A stretch of DNA of 29,380 nucleotides from Nitrospirota bacterium (GCA_029859385.1 JAOUDF010000007.1:1-29380); one strand, 5' to 3'; counted from the first letter of the stretch, positions 1 to 8,021 are shown. Made by a program: numbers and translations. Notes: generated by a model from the sequence alone, not told the origin.

Positions 1-3000
1 AGCACCTAAGGATACGGCCGCTGCCGAGAAGGTCGCTGCCGAGAAGGCCGCCGCTGAGAAGGCCGCTGCCGAGAAGGCCGCTGCCGAGAAGGTCGCTGCT
101 GAGAAGGTCGCTGCTGAGAAGGTCGCTGCCGAGAAGGCCGCTGCCGAGAAGGCCGCTGCCGAGAAGGCCGCTGCCGAGAAGGCCGCTGCCGAGAAGGCCG
201 CTGCCGAGAAGGCCGCTGCTGAGAAGGCCGCTGCCGAGAAGGTCGCTGCCGAGAAGGCCGCTGCTGAGAAGGCCGCTGCCGAGAAGGCCGCTGCTGAGAA
301 GGCGGCTGCCGAGAAGGCCGCTGCCGAGAAGGCCGCTGCCGAGAAGGCCGCTGCCGAGAAGGCCGCTGCCGAGAAGGTCGCTGCTGAGAAGGTCGCTGCT
401 GAGAAGGCCGCTAAAGATCGTCTGAAAGAGCTCAAGCCAATGGCTGAGATTACGCTGCCTCCGACCGCTGCTGAAAAAGAGGCTTTGGCCAAGAAGCTTG
501 CCGCCGAGAAGGCCGCTGCCGAGAAGGCTGCCGCTGCCAAAGCCGCACTCGACCAGAAGCTGGCTGCCGAGAAAGAGGCTGCTGAAAAGGCTCTGGCTGA
601 GAAGGAGGCCCTTGAGCAGAAGCTGGCACGGGAGCGTGAAGTTGCCGAGAAGGCTGCGGAAGAGAAGGCCGCCCTTGAGCAGAAGCTGGCCCTGGAGCGG
701 GAAGCCGCCAAGAAGGCTGCGGAAGAGAAGGCTTCGGTGAAGCAGATGGTAACCGAGGAAAAACAGGCTAACGAGAAGGTTGCTGCCGAGAAGAAGGCTC
801 TTGCTCAGAAGCTTGCCGCTGAGAAGGCCGCTGCCGAGAAAGCTGCCGCCGAAAAGGATGCGCTGGCGAAGAAGCTGGCTTCTGAGCGTGAAGCCGCCGA
901 GAAGGCTGCTGCTGAAAAGGATGCATTGGCCAAGAAGCTGGCTGTGGAGCGTGAAGCCGCCGAGAAGGTTGCCGTCGAGAAGACTGCTCTGGTGAAGTCG
1001 CTGGCCGCCGAAAAAGAGGCTGCCGACAAGGTTGTGGCTGAAAAGGATGCTTTGGCGAAGACACTTGCCGCCGAGCGTGAAGCCGCCGGGAAGGCTGCCG
1101 CCGAAAAGGCCACTCTGGCCAGGAAGGTTGCCGCTGAGAAGGAAACGGCTGAGAAGGCTGCCGCCGAGAAGGTTGCTTTGGAGCAGAAGCTTGCCGCTGA
1201 GAAGGCTGCTGCCGAAAAGGCTGCCGCCGAAAAGGCTGCCCTTGAGCAGAAGCTTGCTGTCGAGCGTGAAGCTACTCAAAAGGTCGCCGAAGAGAAAGCC
1301 GCCCTCGAACAGACTCTTGCCCAGAAGCGTGAGGCGAAAAAGAAGGCAGCGGAAGAACGGGCTGCTCTGAAGAAGAAGATGGCTGAAGAGAAGGCCGCTG
1401 CCAAGAAACTTGTTGCCGAGAAGGCTGCGTTGGAAAAGAAGCTGGCTGCTGAGAAGGCTGCTGTCGAGAGAGAAGCGGTACAAAAGGCCGCTGCCGAAAA
1501 GGCCGCTGCTGAGAAGGCTGAAGCGGAGAGGATTGCCGCCGAGAAGGCTGCCGCATCCAAGGCTGCTGCCGAAAAAGCCGCAGAAAAGGCTGCTCTGCAG
1601 AAACGACAGAAGGCCATTGAGAACTACAGGCGCGTTTTGCGGGAGGCTTCGCCTTACAGCGAGGTGGCAACAAAGGCCCGGGCGCGACTGAAGGAGATGG
1701 GCGCTCTGGATGAGGCGGACCTCCCGTCGGCCCTTGTCGCCAAGGACAAGCTCAAGGAGATGCAGCCGATGACCGAAGTCACGGTATTCCCCGGCAAGAC
1801 GGACGAGAAAGGCGGAGAGGGCTTCCTGACGGTAACCCAGGCTGCATCGGTCGAGGTCAAGCCGCTCGTGCAGCTTCTTACGTCCTATCCCGGCGAGGTT
1901 GCCATTTTGCCGCTGAAGATTGTGAATACCGGTAATGCCGAGGATTCATTCCGCCTGGAGGCTTTGCACCTGGCGGATTACCAGGCATCGTTCTTCCTCG
2001 ACAAGATAGAAGACGGGCAGTTGCAGCCCTTTGAAAAGCAGATCAACGTGACGCCGCCTGTCCCGTCGCAGAAGAGCATTCAGGTGCTGCTGGTGCTTCA
2101 TACTCCCCAGAGCCTTGCCGACGGGCAGGCAAAGGAGTTTGAGGTCAGGAGCATGTCCCTGTATAACCCTTCCGCTACTCATGTGGCCAAGGCCAAACTG
2201 GTCGCCACTGCTCCCGTGGTGCGCGGCAATCTGGCGGCATCGAGAGACCGGATCAAGCCGACGGATGACCTGAGCTATACCCTTGCCTACTCGAACCAGG
2301 GAAGCGCCCTGGTGCAGAAGGGACGCCTGTCCATATCTTTTGCGCCCCACCTGATGTATATGTCGGCCACGCCGACTCCGGCTGATGTTAACCTTGCGAC
2401 CAACAGTGTCATCTGGAACATAAGCGATCTCAAGCCCGGCGATCAGCAGAGCGTCAAGGTGGTCTTCAGGGCGCGGGAGAATACCCCCTCGTCAACAGTG
2501 CTTCATGCAACGGCCGAGTTCGAGGATGTGCTGCTGAGCAGCGCCGTGAACTTCAATGCCGTTTCCACCGAGATGGACCAGGTTGCGTCACTGGAGACCA
2601 GGTCTCACTGGATCGACCGTTTCACCGTGCCGGGCGACACGCTCTATGTGCCCTATGTAATCACCAATACCGGCAATGGCCCCGATTCGTTTACGCTGTC
2701 GGCCTCCGGCCTCGATGCCGGTAATGTGGCAATCTATGATGACCCGAACAGGGACCAGTTCCATCAGGCCGATGAGTCGGTCATCGCGAAGACGCCAGTA
2801 CTGCTGCCGGGTGAAAGCTACGGTGTTCTGGTGGAACTGAAGGTTCCGCTGGGCAAGAAGGACGGGCAGAAGATAGGGACGGAAATAAAGGCGAAATCCG
2901 TCTTCGACAAGAAGGCTGAGGCCCTTGCCGCCAATGAAATAGGCATCGCGCTGCCCATCGTAACGACGCAGACGCAGCTACGGGTAAGGGACGTCGCGCC

Positions 3001-3292
3001 CGGCCGCCTGGTGGCCTACCAGCTCTCCTATGAAAACAAGGGGACCGGCCTTGCCAAGAACGTGAAGATTACCGACCATCTTCCTGCTGAACTCGAATTT
3101 GTGGATGCCGACCCTCAGCCTGCAAAGGTGGAAGACGGTACCATAACCTGGTACGTTGACGAGCTGGCATCGCAGCAGAAGAAGTCCATAAGCGTCAATG
3201 TCAAGATCCGTCCCGGAGTGGCCGCGGGGAGGGCCATCAAGAAGAGTACGGCCACCTCCTATCATGATCTGAACGGCAATGTGTATCGGTAG
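1..3292 (+). CDS. Giant alanine/glutamate/lysine-rich helical-stalk protein with C-terminal DUF11-like Ig domains (5' partial)
   Basis: The reading frame is open from base 2 to the TAG at 3290-3292, so the gene enters from beyond the left edge; the ATG at 440 lies inside the frame and is not the start. The visible 1096 residues fall into three parts. Bases 17-406 encode 26 pentapeptides (A/V)AAEK. Bases 482-1426 encode fifteen 21-residue units of the type ALxxKLAxExxAAEKxAxEK, i.e. three heptads each. From about 1830 come four beta-sandwich-like domains; the first and third share NTGNxxDSF, and the second and fourth share an LxYxNxG...W...L pattern typical of DUF11/Ig-like surface repeats. 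The motif LKE(L/M)xPM(A/T)E(I/V)T occurs before (about 420-455) and after (about 1750-1785) the 21-mer block, suggesting internal duplication. The family is not recognised. A rod or stalk presenting Ig-like domains in the envelope is inferred; the signal peptide would lie outside the window. The last 14 bases overlap the LysM gene. Confidence 0.9.
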   Translation, partial: APKDTAAAEKVAAEKAAAEKAAAEKAAAEKVAAEKVAAEKVAAEKAAAEKAAAEKAAAEKAAAEKAAAEKAAAEKAAAEKVAAEKAAAEKAAAEKAAAEKAAAEKAAAEKAAAEKAAAEKAAAEKVAAEKVAAEKAAKDRLKELKPMAEITLPPTAAEKEALAKKLAAEKAAAEKAAAAKAALDQKLAAEKEAAEKALAEKEALEQKLAREREVAEKAAEEKAALEQKLALEREAAKKAAEEKASVKQMVTEEKQANEKVAAEKKALAQKLAAEKAAAEKAAAEKDALAKKLASEREAAEKAAAEKDALAKKLAVEREAAEKVAVEKTALVKSLAAEKEAADKVVAEKDALAKTLAAEREAAGKAAAEKATLARKVAAEKETAEKAAAEKVALEQKLAAEKAAAEKAAAEKAALEQKLAVEREATQKVAEEKAALEQTLAQKREAKKKAAEERAALKKKMAEEKAAAKKLVAEKAALEKKLAAEKAAVEREAVQKAAAEKAAAEKAEAERIAAEKAAASKAAAEKAAEKAALQKRQKAIENYRRVLREASPYSEVATKARARLKEMGALDEADLPSALVAKDKLKEMQPMTEVTVFPGKTDEKGGEGFLTVTQAASVEVKPLVQLLTSYPGEVAILPLKIVNTGNAEDSFRLEALHLADYQASFFLDKIEDGQLQPFEKQINVTPPVPSQKSIQVLLVLHTPQSLADGQAKEFEVRSMSLYNPSATHVAKAKLVATAPVVRGNLAASRDRIKPTDDLSYTLAYSNQGSALVQKGRLSISFAPHLMYMSATPTPADVNLATNSVIWNISDLKPGDQQSVKVVFRARENTPSSTVLHATAEFEDVLLSSAVNFNAVSTEMDQVASLETRSHWIDRFTVPGDTLYVPYVITNTGNGPDSFTLSASGLDAGNVAIYDDPNRDQFHQADESVIAKTPVLLPGESYGVLVELKVPLGKKDGQKIGTEIKAKSVFDKKAEALAANEIGIALPIVTTQTQLRVRDVAPGRLVAYQLSYENKGTGLAKNVKITDHLPAELEFVDADPQPAKVEDGTITWYVDELASQQKKSISVNVKIRPGVAAGRAIKKSTATSYHDLNGNVYR
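17..406 (+). repeat. 26 tandem copies of a 15-bp coding repeat
   Basis: Bases 17-406 are 26 head-to-tail 15-mers with consensus gccgctgccgagaag. They vary almost only as gcc/gtc at the first codon and gcc/gct at the second and third. Each unit encodes (A/V)AAEK. Because 15 is divisible by three, gain or loss of units keeps the frame. Lys and the next Glu are four residues apart, as in rigid EAAAK-type helices. The array may start earlier, since the window edge truncates the gene. Confidence 0.97.
482..1426 (+). repeat. Fifteen 63-bp units encoding 21-residue (three-heptad) repeats
   Basis: Fifteen consecutive 21-residue units can be aligned without gaps, beginning ALAKKLAAEKAAAEKAA (482) and ending before a partial sixteenth unit at 1427. 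Leu or Met at position 6 and Ala-rich positions recur in each unit. At DNA level the units have diverged far more than the 15-bp array, so this block looks older. A period of 21 residues equals three heptads, as expected for a coiled coil. Confidence 0.93.
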
Positions 3293-3938
3293 GAGAATCC
3301 TTGGGCTATTTCTCCTGAGTATGTTCCTCGTGCCCCCCTGCCGTGGCGAAGGTGCGGAATATCTCTTGCGCAAGCTCCCGCTCAATGGCGCCGGTGCTAC
3401 TACGGTTCAGGCAGAAGACTGGATCGTAGAGGAGGTTGTCATAGAAAAGGGGGCCACCCTGTGGGGATTGGCCCGCACCTATCTTGGCAAAGGGCATTAT
3501 TACCCTCACCTGCTTGCCTACAACGACATTGAATTTCCATCCCGTATCTATGAAGGCAAGACCTTACTGGTGCCCAAGTCCCGGGTGCGTAATTACGCCG
3601 ATAGAAATTCCCTGGAAGGCCGCACATGGAGCGTGAGCTTCTCGGGGCTGGCGTTAGAGTCGCTGGCGAAAGCGCCGGAAAAAAAATCGGCGGTGCGCAG
3701 TGCTCCGGCGAAGGCGCCTGCCACAAGAGGAGCGGTTAAACGGGAAGTACAGCGCGAGGTAGTGGCGACCGAGCAACGTGAGTTTGATGAGGCCAAGTCG
3801 CGTTTCGAGGCGGGCGACTATGCGGAGTCTACCCGGCTATTTGAGGTATTCGTCAGGAAATATCCCCATTCGAAGCTGAAAGCCGAAGCACTGTTCTATT
3901 CGGCCGAGGCGCTTATGAAGTCAAGTGAGGCACACTAG
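3279..3938 (+). CDS. Secreted LysM-domain protein with C-terminal TPR-like segment
   Basis: The 219-residue product begins with a signal peptide (RRILGLFLLSMFLVPP, residues 5-20), so it is probably exported. Residues about 52-99 resemble a LysM module (EKGATLWGLARTYLGKG...IYEGKTLLVPKS), a fold that binds peptidoglycan. After a basic, Ala/Pro-rich linker, residues about 168-215 (FDEAKSRFEAGDYAESTRLF...YPHSKLKAEALFYSAEAL) look like a YbgF/TPR-type helical repeat that stops just after one and a half units. The ATG at 3279 is chosen because it supplies the charged N-terminus of the signal peptide; it overlaps the stalk gene by 14 bases and implies translational coupling. A later ATG at 3321 would lose most of the signal peptide. 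The stop is one base before the downstream SurA-like gene, so the three genes are likely one transcript. Confidence 0.87.
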   Translation: MCIGRRILGLFLLSMFLVPPCRGEGAEYLLRKLPLNGAGATTVQAEDWIVEEVVIEKGATLWGLARTYLGKGHYYPHLLAYNDIEFPSRIYEGKTLLVPKSRVRNYADRNSLEGRTWSVSFSGLALESLAKAPEKKSAVRSAPAKAPATRGAVKREVQREVVATEQREFDEAKSRFEAGDYAESTRLFEVFVRKYPHSKLKAEALFYSAEALMKSSEAH

Positions 3939-3939
3939 T

Positions 3940-4914
3940 ATGTTAAAAGGCATATCCGGTATTCTGGTAGTTCTCGGTATGGTGGCGGCAGTACCTGCAC
4001 AGGCGGGGATCATGATTGACCGCGTAGTGGCGGTGGTCAATGACGATGTTGTCACCATGAGCGACCTGCAGAAAGAAGTGGCGGCGCGGGCGCAGGAGAC
4101 CCTCGAATCGTTCCAGGGGAAAGAACTCGAGGCCGCCAAAAAGAGGGTTAACCGCGACATCCTCAACCTCCTTGTCGAGCGACATCTGCAGCTGGACCTT
4201 GCGAAAAGAAGAGGCGTTGGCGTTTCGGATGACGAGGTTGCAAGTGCCATAGAAGATGTAAAGAAAAAGAACGAATTCGACGATGACGCCCTGGCAAAGG
4301 CCCTTGAAGCCAAGGGCATGACCCTGAATGATTACCGTAAGACTCTCAGAGAAGAGATAACAGTCAACAAGCTGGTCTACCGCGAGGTCAAATCGCGGAT
4401 TACCGTCACCGATTCTGAAATCACCGAACACTACAAGGCGAACAAGGAATCCTTCAGCAGCGATCCTACGGTTACCGTGAAGCATGTCCTGGTTTCCTGC
4501 GCCCCCGAGGCATCGGCTGAAATAAAGAACGAGGCTAAACGGATTGCCGGCGAGGTTATGGCCAAGTTACGACGGGGAGATGATTTTGCAAGCGTGATCG
4601 GCGACTACGCCGGAAGCCGGTTGCCCGTAAGCGGGAACGACCTGGGGACGGTAAAAAGAGGGGATTTGATCCAGGAACTTGATACCCCGGCATTTGCTCT
4701 TAAGGTTGGAGAAGTGAGCGAGCCAGTCCAGATGGCCGATGGTTATCATGTCATCAAGATCATTGACCGGTCGGAAGCCAAGGTCAAACCGCTGGACGAA
4801 GTCAAGGCTCAGATCGGCAAGCATCTCTTCAATCAGAAGAGTGAAGAGCAGTACTACAAGTGGCTCAAGGAACTGCGCACCAACGCCTTTGTGGAGATCA
4901 AGCTGGGAGAATAA
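3940..4914 (+). CDS. SurA-like periplasmic peptidyl-prolyl cis-trans isomerase/chaperone
   Basis: The 324-residue protein has a signal peptide (residues 1-22, ending AVPAQA). A SurA-N-like helical region follows at about 25-150 (IDRVVAVVNDDVVTMSDL is the usual opening of SurA/PpiD-type proteins). One parvulin/PPIC domain lies at about 178-275 (VKHVLVSC...DLGTVKRGDLI...GYHVIKI). E. coli SurA has two parvulin domains; only one is present here, as in many short SurA-like proteins. The start at ATG 3940 is preferred to an in-frame GTG at 3925, because tgagg at 3926-3930 is well spaced from it. Family role: folding of outer-membrane or secreted proteins. Its position directly behind the stalk and LysM genes suggests it helps mature them, which is inference. 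Confidence 0.9.
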   Translation: MLKGISGILVVLGMVAAVPAQAGIMIDRVVAVVNDDVVTMSDLQKEVAARAQETLESFQGKELEAAKKRVNRDILNLLVERHLQLDLAKRRGVGVSDDEVASAIEDVKKKNEFDDDALAKALEAKGMTLNDYRKTLREEITVNKLVYREVKSRITVTDSEITEHYKANKESFSSDPTVTVKHVLVSCAPEASAEIKNEAKRIAGEVMAKLRRGDDFASVIGDYAGSRLPVSGNDLGTVKRGDLIQELDTPAFALKVGEVSEPVQMADGYHVIKIIDRSEAKVKPLDEVKAQIGKHLFNQKSEEQYYKWLKELRTNAFVEIKLGE

Positions 4915-5259
4915 TCCGCCCGCTTTCACAGGGGAATTATCGCGACGGTTATTCCCCGGGAAATCTAATCAACCGCCTGTTGAAGTCTTCCGTCTTTTTC
5001 TCTGACATGCCTTTGCAATAACCGCCATCGGTGACCCGGCAATGGCGGCCTTCATTCCAGGTCCCCATCGACACTGGTCCACCGTGCCATTTTACGCCAC
5101 AGGATAAATATCAACATGGTTGGGCCGGAAACGGGCCGGGGAATGGCAGGTTGGCCAAAATGAAAAAATCTCAGGTTTTTTGTATCTTCCTAAAGAACTG
5201 CTTTCATCGGACGAATAGTAAAAGGTCAATTTACCTTCTTCTCACTCATGAGGTCACCG
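4915..5259 (+). other. 345-base gene-free leader with two hairpins and a short direct repeat
   Basis: No convincing gene is seen here. ggggaat (4931-4937) and attcccc (4951-4957) form a 7-bp stem without a T-run, possibly a weak transcription end after the SurA-like gene. ccgccat (5022-5028) and atggcgg (5042-5048) form a second stem with an inner cgg/ccg pair. gggccgg occurs twice, at 5122-5128 and 5133-5139. The stretch just before the next gene is AT-rich. No riboswitch consensus I know (GEMM-I checked by eye) fits, and no clear sigma70 or sigma54 promoter was found. Confidence 0.5.
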
Positions 5260-6906
5260 ATGGAATTCAAGAGCAGGGGCATCAAACTGGGCGCTCTTCT
5301 GGTAGAGAAGGGCCTGATAAGCCAGGAGGATCTGGACCGTGCCCTTGAGTTCCAGTCTCAAAAAGGGATACGCCTTGGCCAGGCCCTGACCGAAACCGGG
5401 GCGGTTACTCTCGATGATATCGGCTGGGCCCTGGCTGACCAGTTCGATGTCCCGTATGTACATCTTAAAGTCGCCAACCTTGATCCTGACGCAGTACGTC
5501 TGATTCCGGAGGATTTTGCCCGCCGCTACGGCGTAATCCCCATCATCAGGTCGGGGGGTGAGCTGGCGATAGCCATCGACGATCCCACGAAAGAGTCGGT
5601 CCTCAACGACATAAAGGCGATGACCGGTCTTGAACTCAATATATCCCTCTCGCTCTTCGAAGAAATCGAGGACACAATAGACGAATTCTACGGACAGTCG
5701 GCGCTGGCGGAACTTGCTCCGCCGGAATTCCGTTTCATCTTCGCCGATGGTGCCCGACTTGAGACGGCTGCCGCGGATATAAGCGGAGAAGCCATGATCC
5801 ACCTGATTCTGGAGGAAGCCGTCAGGGAGAATGCATCTCTTATCTATCTGGAGCCCCAGGCGGACGGCATGCGCGTTCGTTTCCGGGTGGGAGGCCTTGT
5901 TTACCTGAGAATGAAGACGTCATTCGGTTGGCATGAAGTTCTTGCCTCTCGCCTGAGGGTTATGGCAGGGATCCATTCCGGAGACGGTGGGAAAGTGCTG
6001 TCGACCGGTCTGGAGGTTCGCCTGGAGAGGGATACGGTTGAACTGTTGGCACTGTTTAATCCGACAGAGCTGGGGGAAACCATCACCCTTAAGGTCCGGG
6101 CCAGATGTAAGCTGGTCAACCTGGCGAGCATCGGATTTGAAAACAGCCAGTTGACGGCCCTCAAGAGCATTCTTTCCCATCAGCTTGGCCTTATGGTCGT
6201 GACGGGGACCTCGGAAAAAGATAACGCCGCGACCCTTCATATGCTGCTTGGAGAGATCGATGCCGTCGACCTGAAAGTGGTTACCGTCGAGACGGAGCGG
6301 GTGTGCGTCTCGGAGAGGTACACCCAGCTGATCGCTGAAAAGAGGGAAGACCTGGCACAGGCTGTTGAAACGGCCCTTTTGATGGAGCCTGATGTCCTGA
6401 TGGTCGATGGGCTGGTCGACAGGCCGGTGTTCAACCGGTTGCTTGAGGCTGCCCTCGCGGGGCATTTTGTGCTTCTTTCCCAGCCTTTTGAAAGTGCCGT
6501 CGATTTTATGGAACACCTCATCTCCCTTGATATCCCTCACGATATTACGGCGACAAAACTTACCGTCATCGGCCAGAGAATGATCAGGACTTTATGCCCG
6601 TCCTGCACCGAAGCTTACGAGCCGGATGCGGATCAGCTCAAAGTGCTGGGGCTGGAGCCGGGGGTGGTGCTGCACCGAGGCCGCGGCTGTGAACAGTGCT
6701 CGTCCAGCGGTTACCTCGGCCGTCGTGGTGTCTTCGAGATGATTGTATCCACTGACGGGATCAAGGATATCCTCCGTAAAGGCCAGGGGATCGAAGAGGT
6801 CCGGGCGCAGCTTGAGCGGTACGGCTTCAAGGGGCTCAGGCAGCGGGCAGTGGAGCTGCTCCGCGAGGGAGCCACATCGGTGGAAGAAGTTCTTCTGATA
6901 TCATAG
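5260..6906 (+). CDS. GspE/PilB-family protein with degenerate ATPase motifs (probable pseudo-ATPase)
   Basis: Residues 1-145 of 548 match the MshEN/GspE-N domain of type II secretion and type IV pilus assembly ATPases (LGALLVEKGLISQEDLDRAL; GVIPIIRSGGELAIAIDDP). The rest follows the PilB layout, including ASLIYLEP for ASDIHIEP and a Cys motif with C446/C449 and C477/C480 before GYLGRRGVFEM. The catalytic motifs are lost. The Walker A position reads GTSEKDNAAT (316-325) instead of GxxGSGKT. The Asp box reads VTVETERV. Walker B reads DVLMVDGLVD, with no GE pair. The His box reads GHFVLLSQPF, without THT. Fold and Zn site therefore seem kept while ATP hydrolysis should be lost. The start at 5260 is chosen over ATG 5248 because tgaggt (5249-5254) is a good ribosome site for it. 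The gene lies 39 bases before pilT, so a regulatory or c-di-GMP-sensing role in the pilus motor is plausible but inferred. Confidence 0.87.
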   Translation: MEFKSRGIKLGALLVEKGLISQEDLDRALEFQSQKGIRLGQALTETGAVTLDDIGWALADQFDVPYVHLKVANLDPDAVRLIPEDFARRYGVIPIIRSGGELAIAIDDPTKESVLNDIKAMTGLELNISLSLFEEIEDTIDEFYGQSALAELAPPEFRFIFADGARLETAAADISGEAMIHLILEEAVRENASLIYLEPQADGMRVRFRVGGLVYLRMKTSFGWHEVLASRLRVMAGIHSGDGGKVLSTGLEVRLERDTVELLALFNPTELGETITLKVRARCKLVNLASIGFENSQLTALKSILSHQLGLMVVTGTSEKDNAATLHMLLGEIDAVDLKVVTVETERVCVSERYTQLIAEKREDLAQAVETALLMEPDVLMVDGLVDRPVFNRLLEAALAGHFVLLSQPFESAVDFMEHLISLDIPHDITATKLTVIGQRMIRTLCPSCTEAYEPDADQLKVLGLEPGVVLHRGRGCEQCSSSGYLGRRGVFEMIVSTDGIKDILRKGQGIEEVRAQLERYGFKGLRQRAVELLREGATSVEEVLLIS

Positions 6907-6945
6907 GTTTTATCTTTATCCATTATTCGGGCAATCGGGAGAGTT

Positions 6946-8016
6946 ATGGCCAAGATAGATGCATTTTTCAAGTTGATGAAAGAGCAGGGGGCCTCCGACC
7001 TCCATATGGCTGTGGGCGCCCAGCCCATGCTGCGGCTGCGGGGCGAGCTGACCAAGGTTAACTTCAGAGAACTTTCCCAGGAAGACATGCAGGGGTTTAT
7101 CTACGAGATCATGACCCCCGCCCAGAAAAAGGAGTTCGACGATACCCACGATATAGACTTTGCCTATGAAGTCCCGGATGTCGCCCGTTTCAGGGCCAAT
7201 GTCATGCTCCAGCGCAAGGGGATGACGGCGGTATTCCGAATGATCCCGACCAAGATTCTGACCTGCGAAGACCTGGGGTTGCCCGAGGCGGTGAAGAAGT
7301 TCGCCCACCTCAAGAAAGGGCTCGTATTAGTCACCGGCGCCACCGGCAGCGGCAAGTCCACCACCCTGGCGGCCATCATCGATCATGTGAACGACAGCCG
7401 GCATGACCATATCCTTACCGTCGAAGATCCGCTGGAGTTCGTGCACCCCAACAAGAGCTGTCTGGTCAACCAGCGCGAGGTGGGCGGCCACACGGCGTCC
7501 TTTTCCCGGGCGCTCAAGGCGGCCTTGCGTGAAGACCCCGACGTCATCCTGATCGGTGAAATGCGCGACCTCGAGACCATCTCTCTCGCCATCACCGCGG
7601 CCGAGACGGGTCACCTGGTCTTCGGGACCCTTCACACCTCCAGCGCGGCAAAGACGGTGGACCGAATCATCGACGCCTTCCCGACAAACCAGCAGGAGCA
7701 GATCCGCACCATGCTCGCCGAATCGCTCAGGGGAGTAGTGGCCCAGCAGCTCCTTCGCACCGCCGATGGAAAGGGACGCTGCGCCGCCCTGGAAATACTG
7801 GTCGGGACTACTGCCCTGGCCAACCTGATCCGCGAGGGGAAGACCTTCCAGATACCTTCCATCATTCAGACCGGAAAGCGGGAGGGGATGCAGACCATGG
7901 ACCAGGCGATCATGGACCTGCTGAAGATAAAGAAGATTACGCCGCAGGAAGCCTACAACTTCGCGGTCGACAAGAAGCTGTTCGAGCAGTACCTTTCTGC
8001 CGGGGCGGCTGCGTAG
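6946..8016 (+). CDS. pilT: Type IV pilus retraction ATPase PilT
   Basis: The 356-residue product has the normal PilT length and motif set. The N-terminal PAS-like domain contains GASDLHMAVGAQPMLRLRGEL (about 15-35). Walker A is GATGSGKST (131-139), the Asp box LTVEDPLEF (157-165), Walker B DVILIGEMRD (199-208) and the His box GHLVFGTLHT (222-231). The retraction-linked AIRNLIRE-type motif appears as LANLIREGKT (291-300). It is a cytoplasmic hexameric motor that depolymerises pili for twitching and DNA uptake. A gggagag ribosome site lies just before the ATG. It follows the pseudo-ATPase and ends at a long hairpin, so the two probably form one operon. No other pilus genes are in the window; genomes of this type often carry several pilT paralogues, so the exact paralogue is not fixed. 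Confidence 0.95.
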   Translation: MAKIDAFFKLMKEQGASDLHMAVGAQPMLRLRGELTKVNFRELSQEDMQGFIYEIMTPAQKKEFDDTHDIDFAYEVPDVARFRANVMLQRKGMTAVFRMIPTKILTCEDLGLPEAVKKFAHLKKGLVLVTGATGSGKSTTLAAIIDHVNDSRHDHILTVEDPLEFVHPNKSCLVNQREVGGHTASFSRALKAALREDPDVILIGEMRDLETISLAITAAETGHLVFGTLHTSSAAKTVDRIIDAFPTNQQEQIRTMLAESLRGVVAQQLLRTADGKGRCAALEILVGTTALANLIREGKTFQIPSIIQTGKREGMQTMDQAIMDLLKIKKITPQEAYNFAVDKKLFEQYLSAGAAA

Positions 8017-8021
8017 GCCTG

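Noticed and set aside
17..406. CRISPR-like direct repeats
   Set aside because: The 15-bp units abut with no spacers and stay in one reading frame with a protein that continues to 3292, so they are coding tandem repeats.
440..1700. Several Arg/Pro/Leu-rich or Ser/Ala-rich frames on both strands within the repeats
   Set aside because: They are frame-shifted readings of the low-complexity helical repeats.
5007..5022. Sigma54 promoter (tgacatgcctttgca)
   Set aside because: It lacks the GG of the -24 element and the spacing is one base short.
4915..5259. GEMM-type c-di-GMP riboswitch
   Set aside because: I looked for the conserved GEMM-I core elements, and they are not present in the expected order; only generic hairpins are seen.
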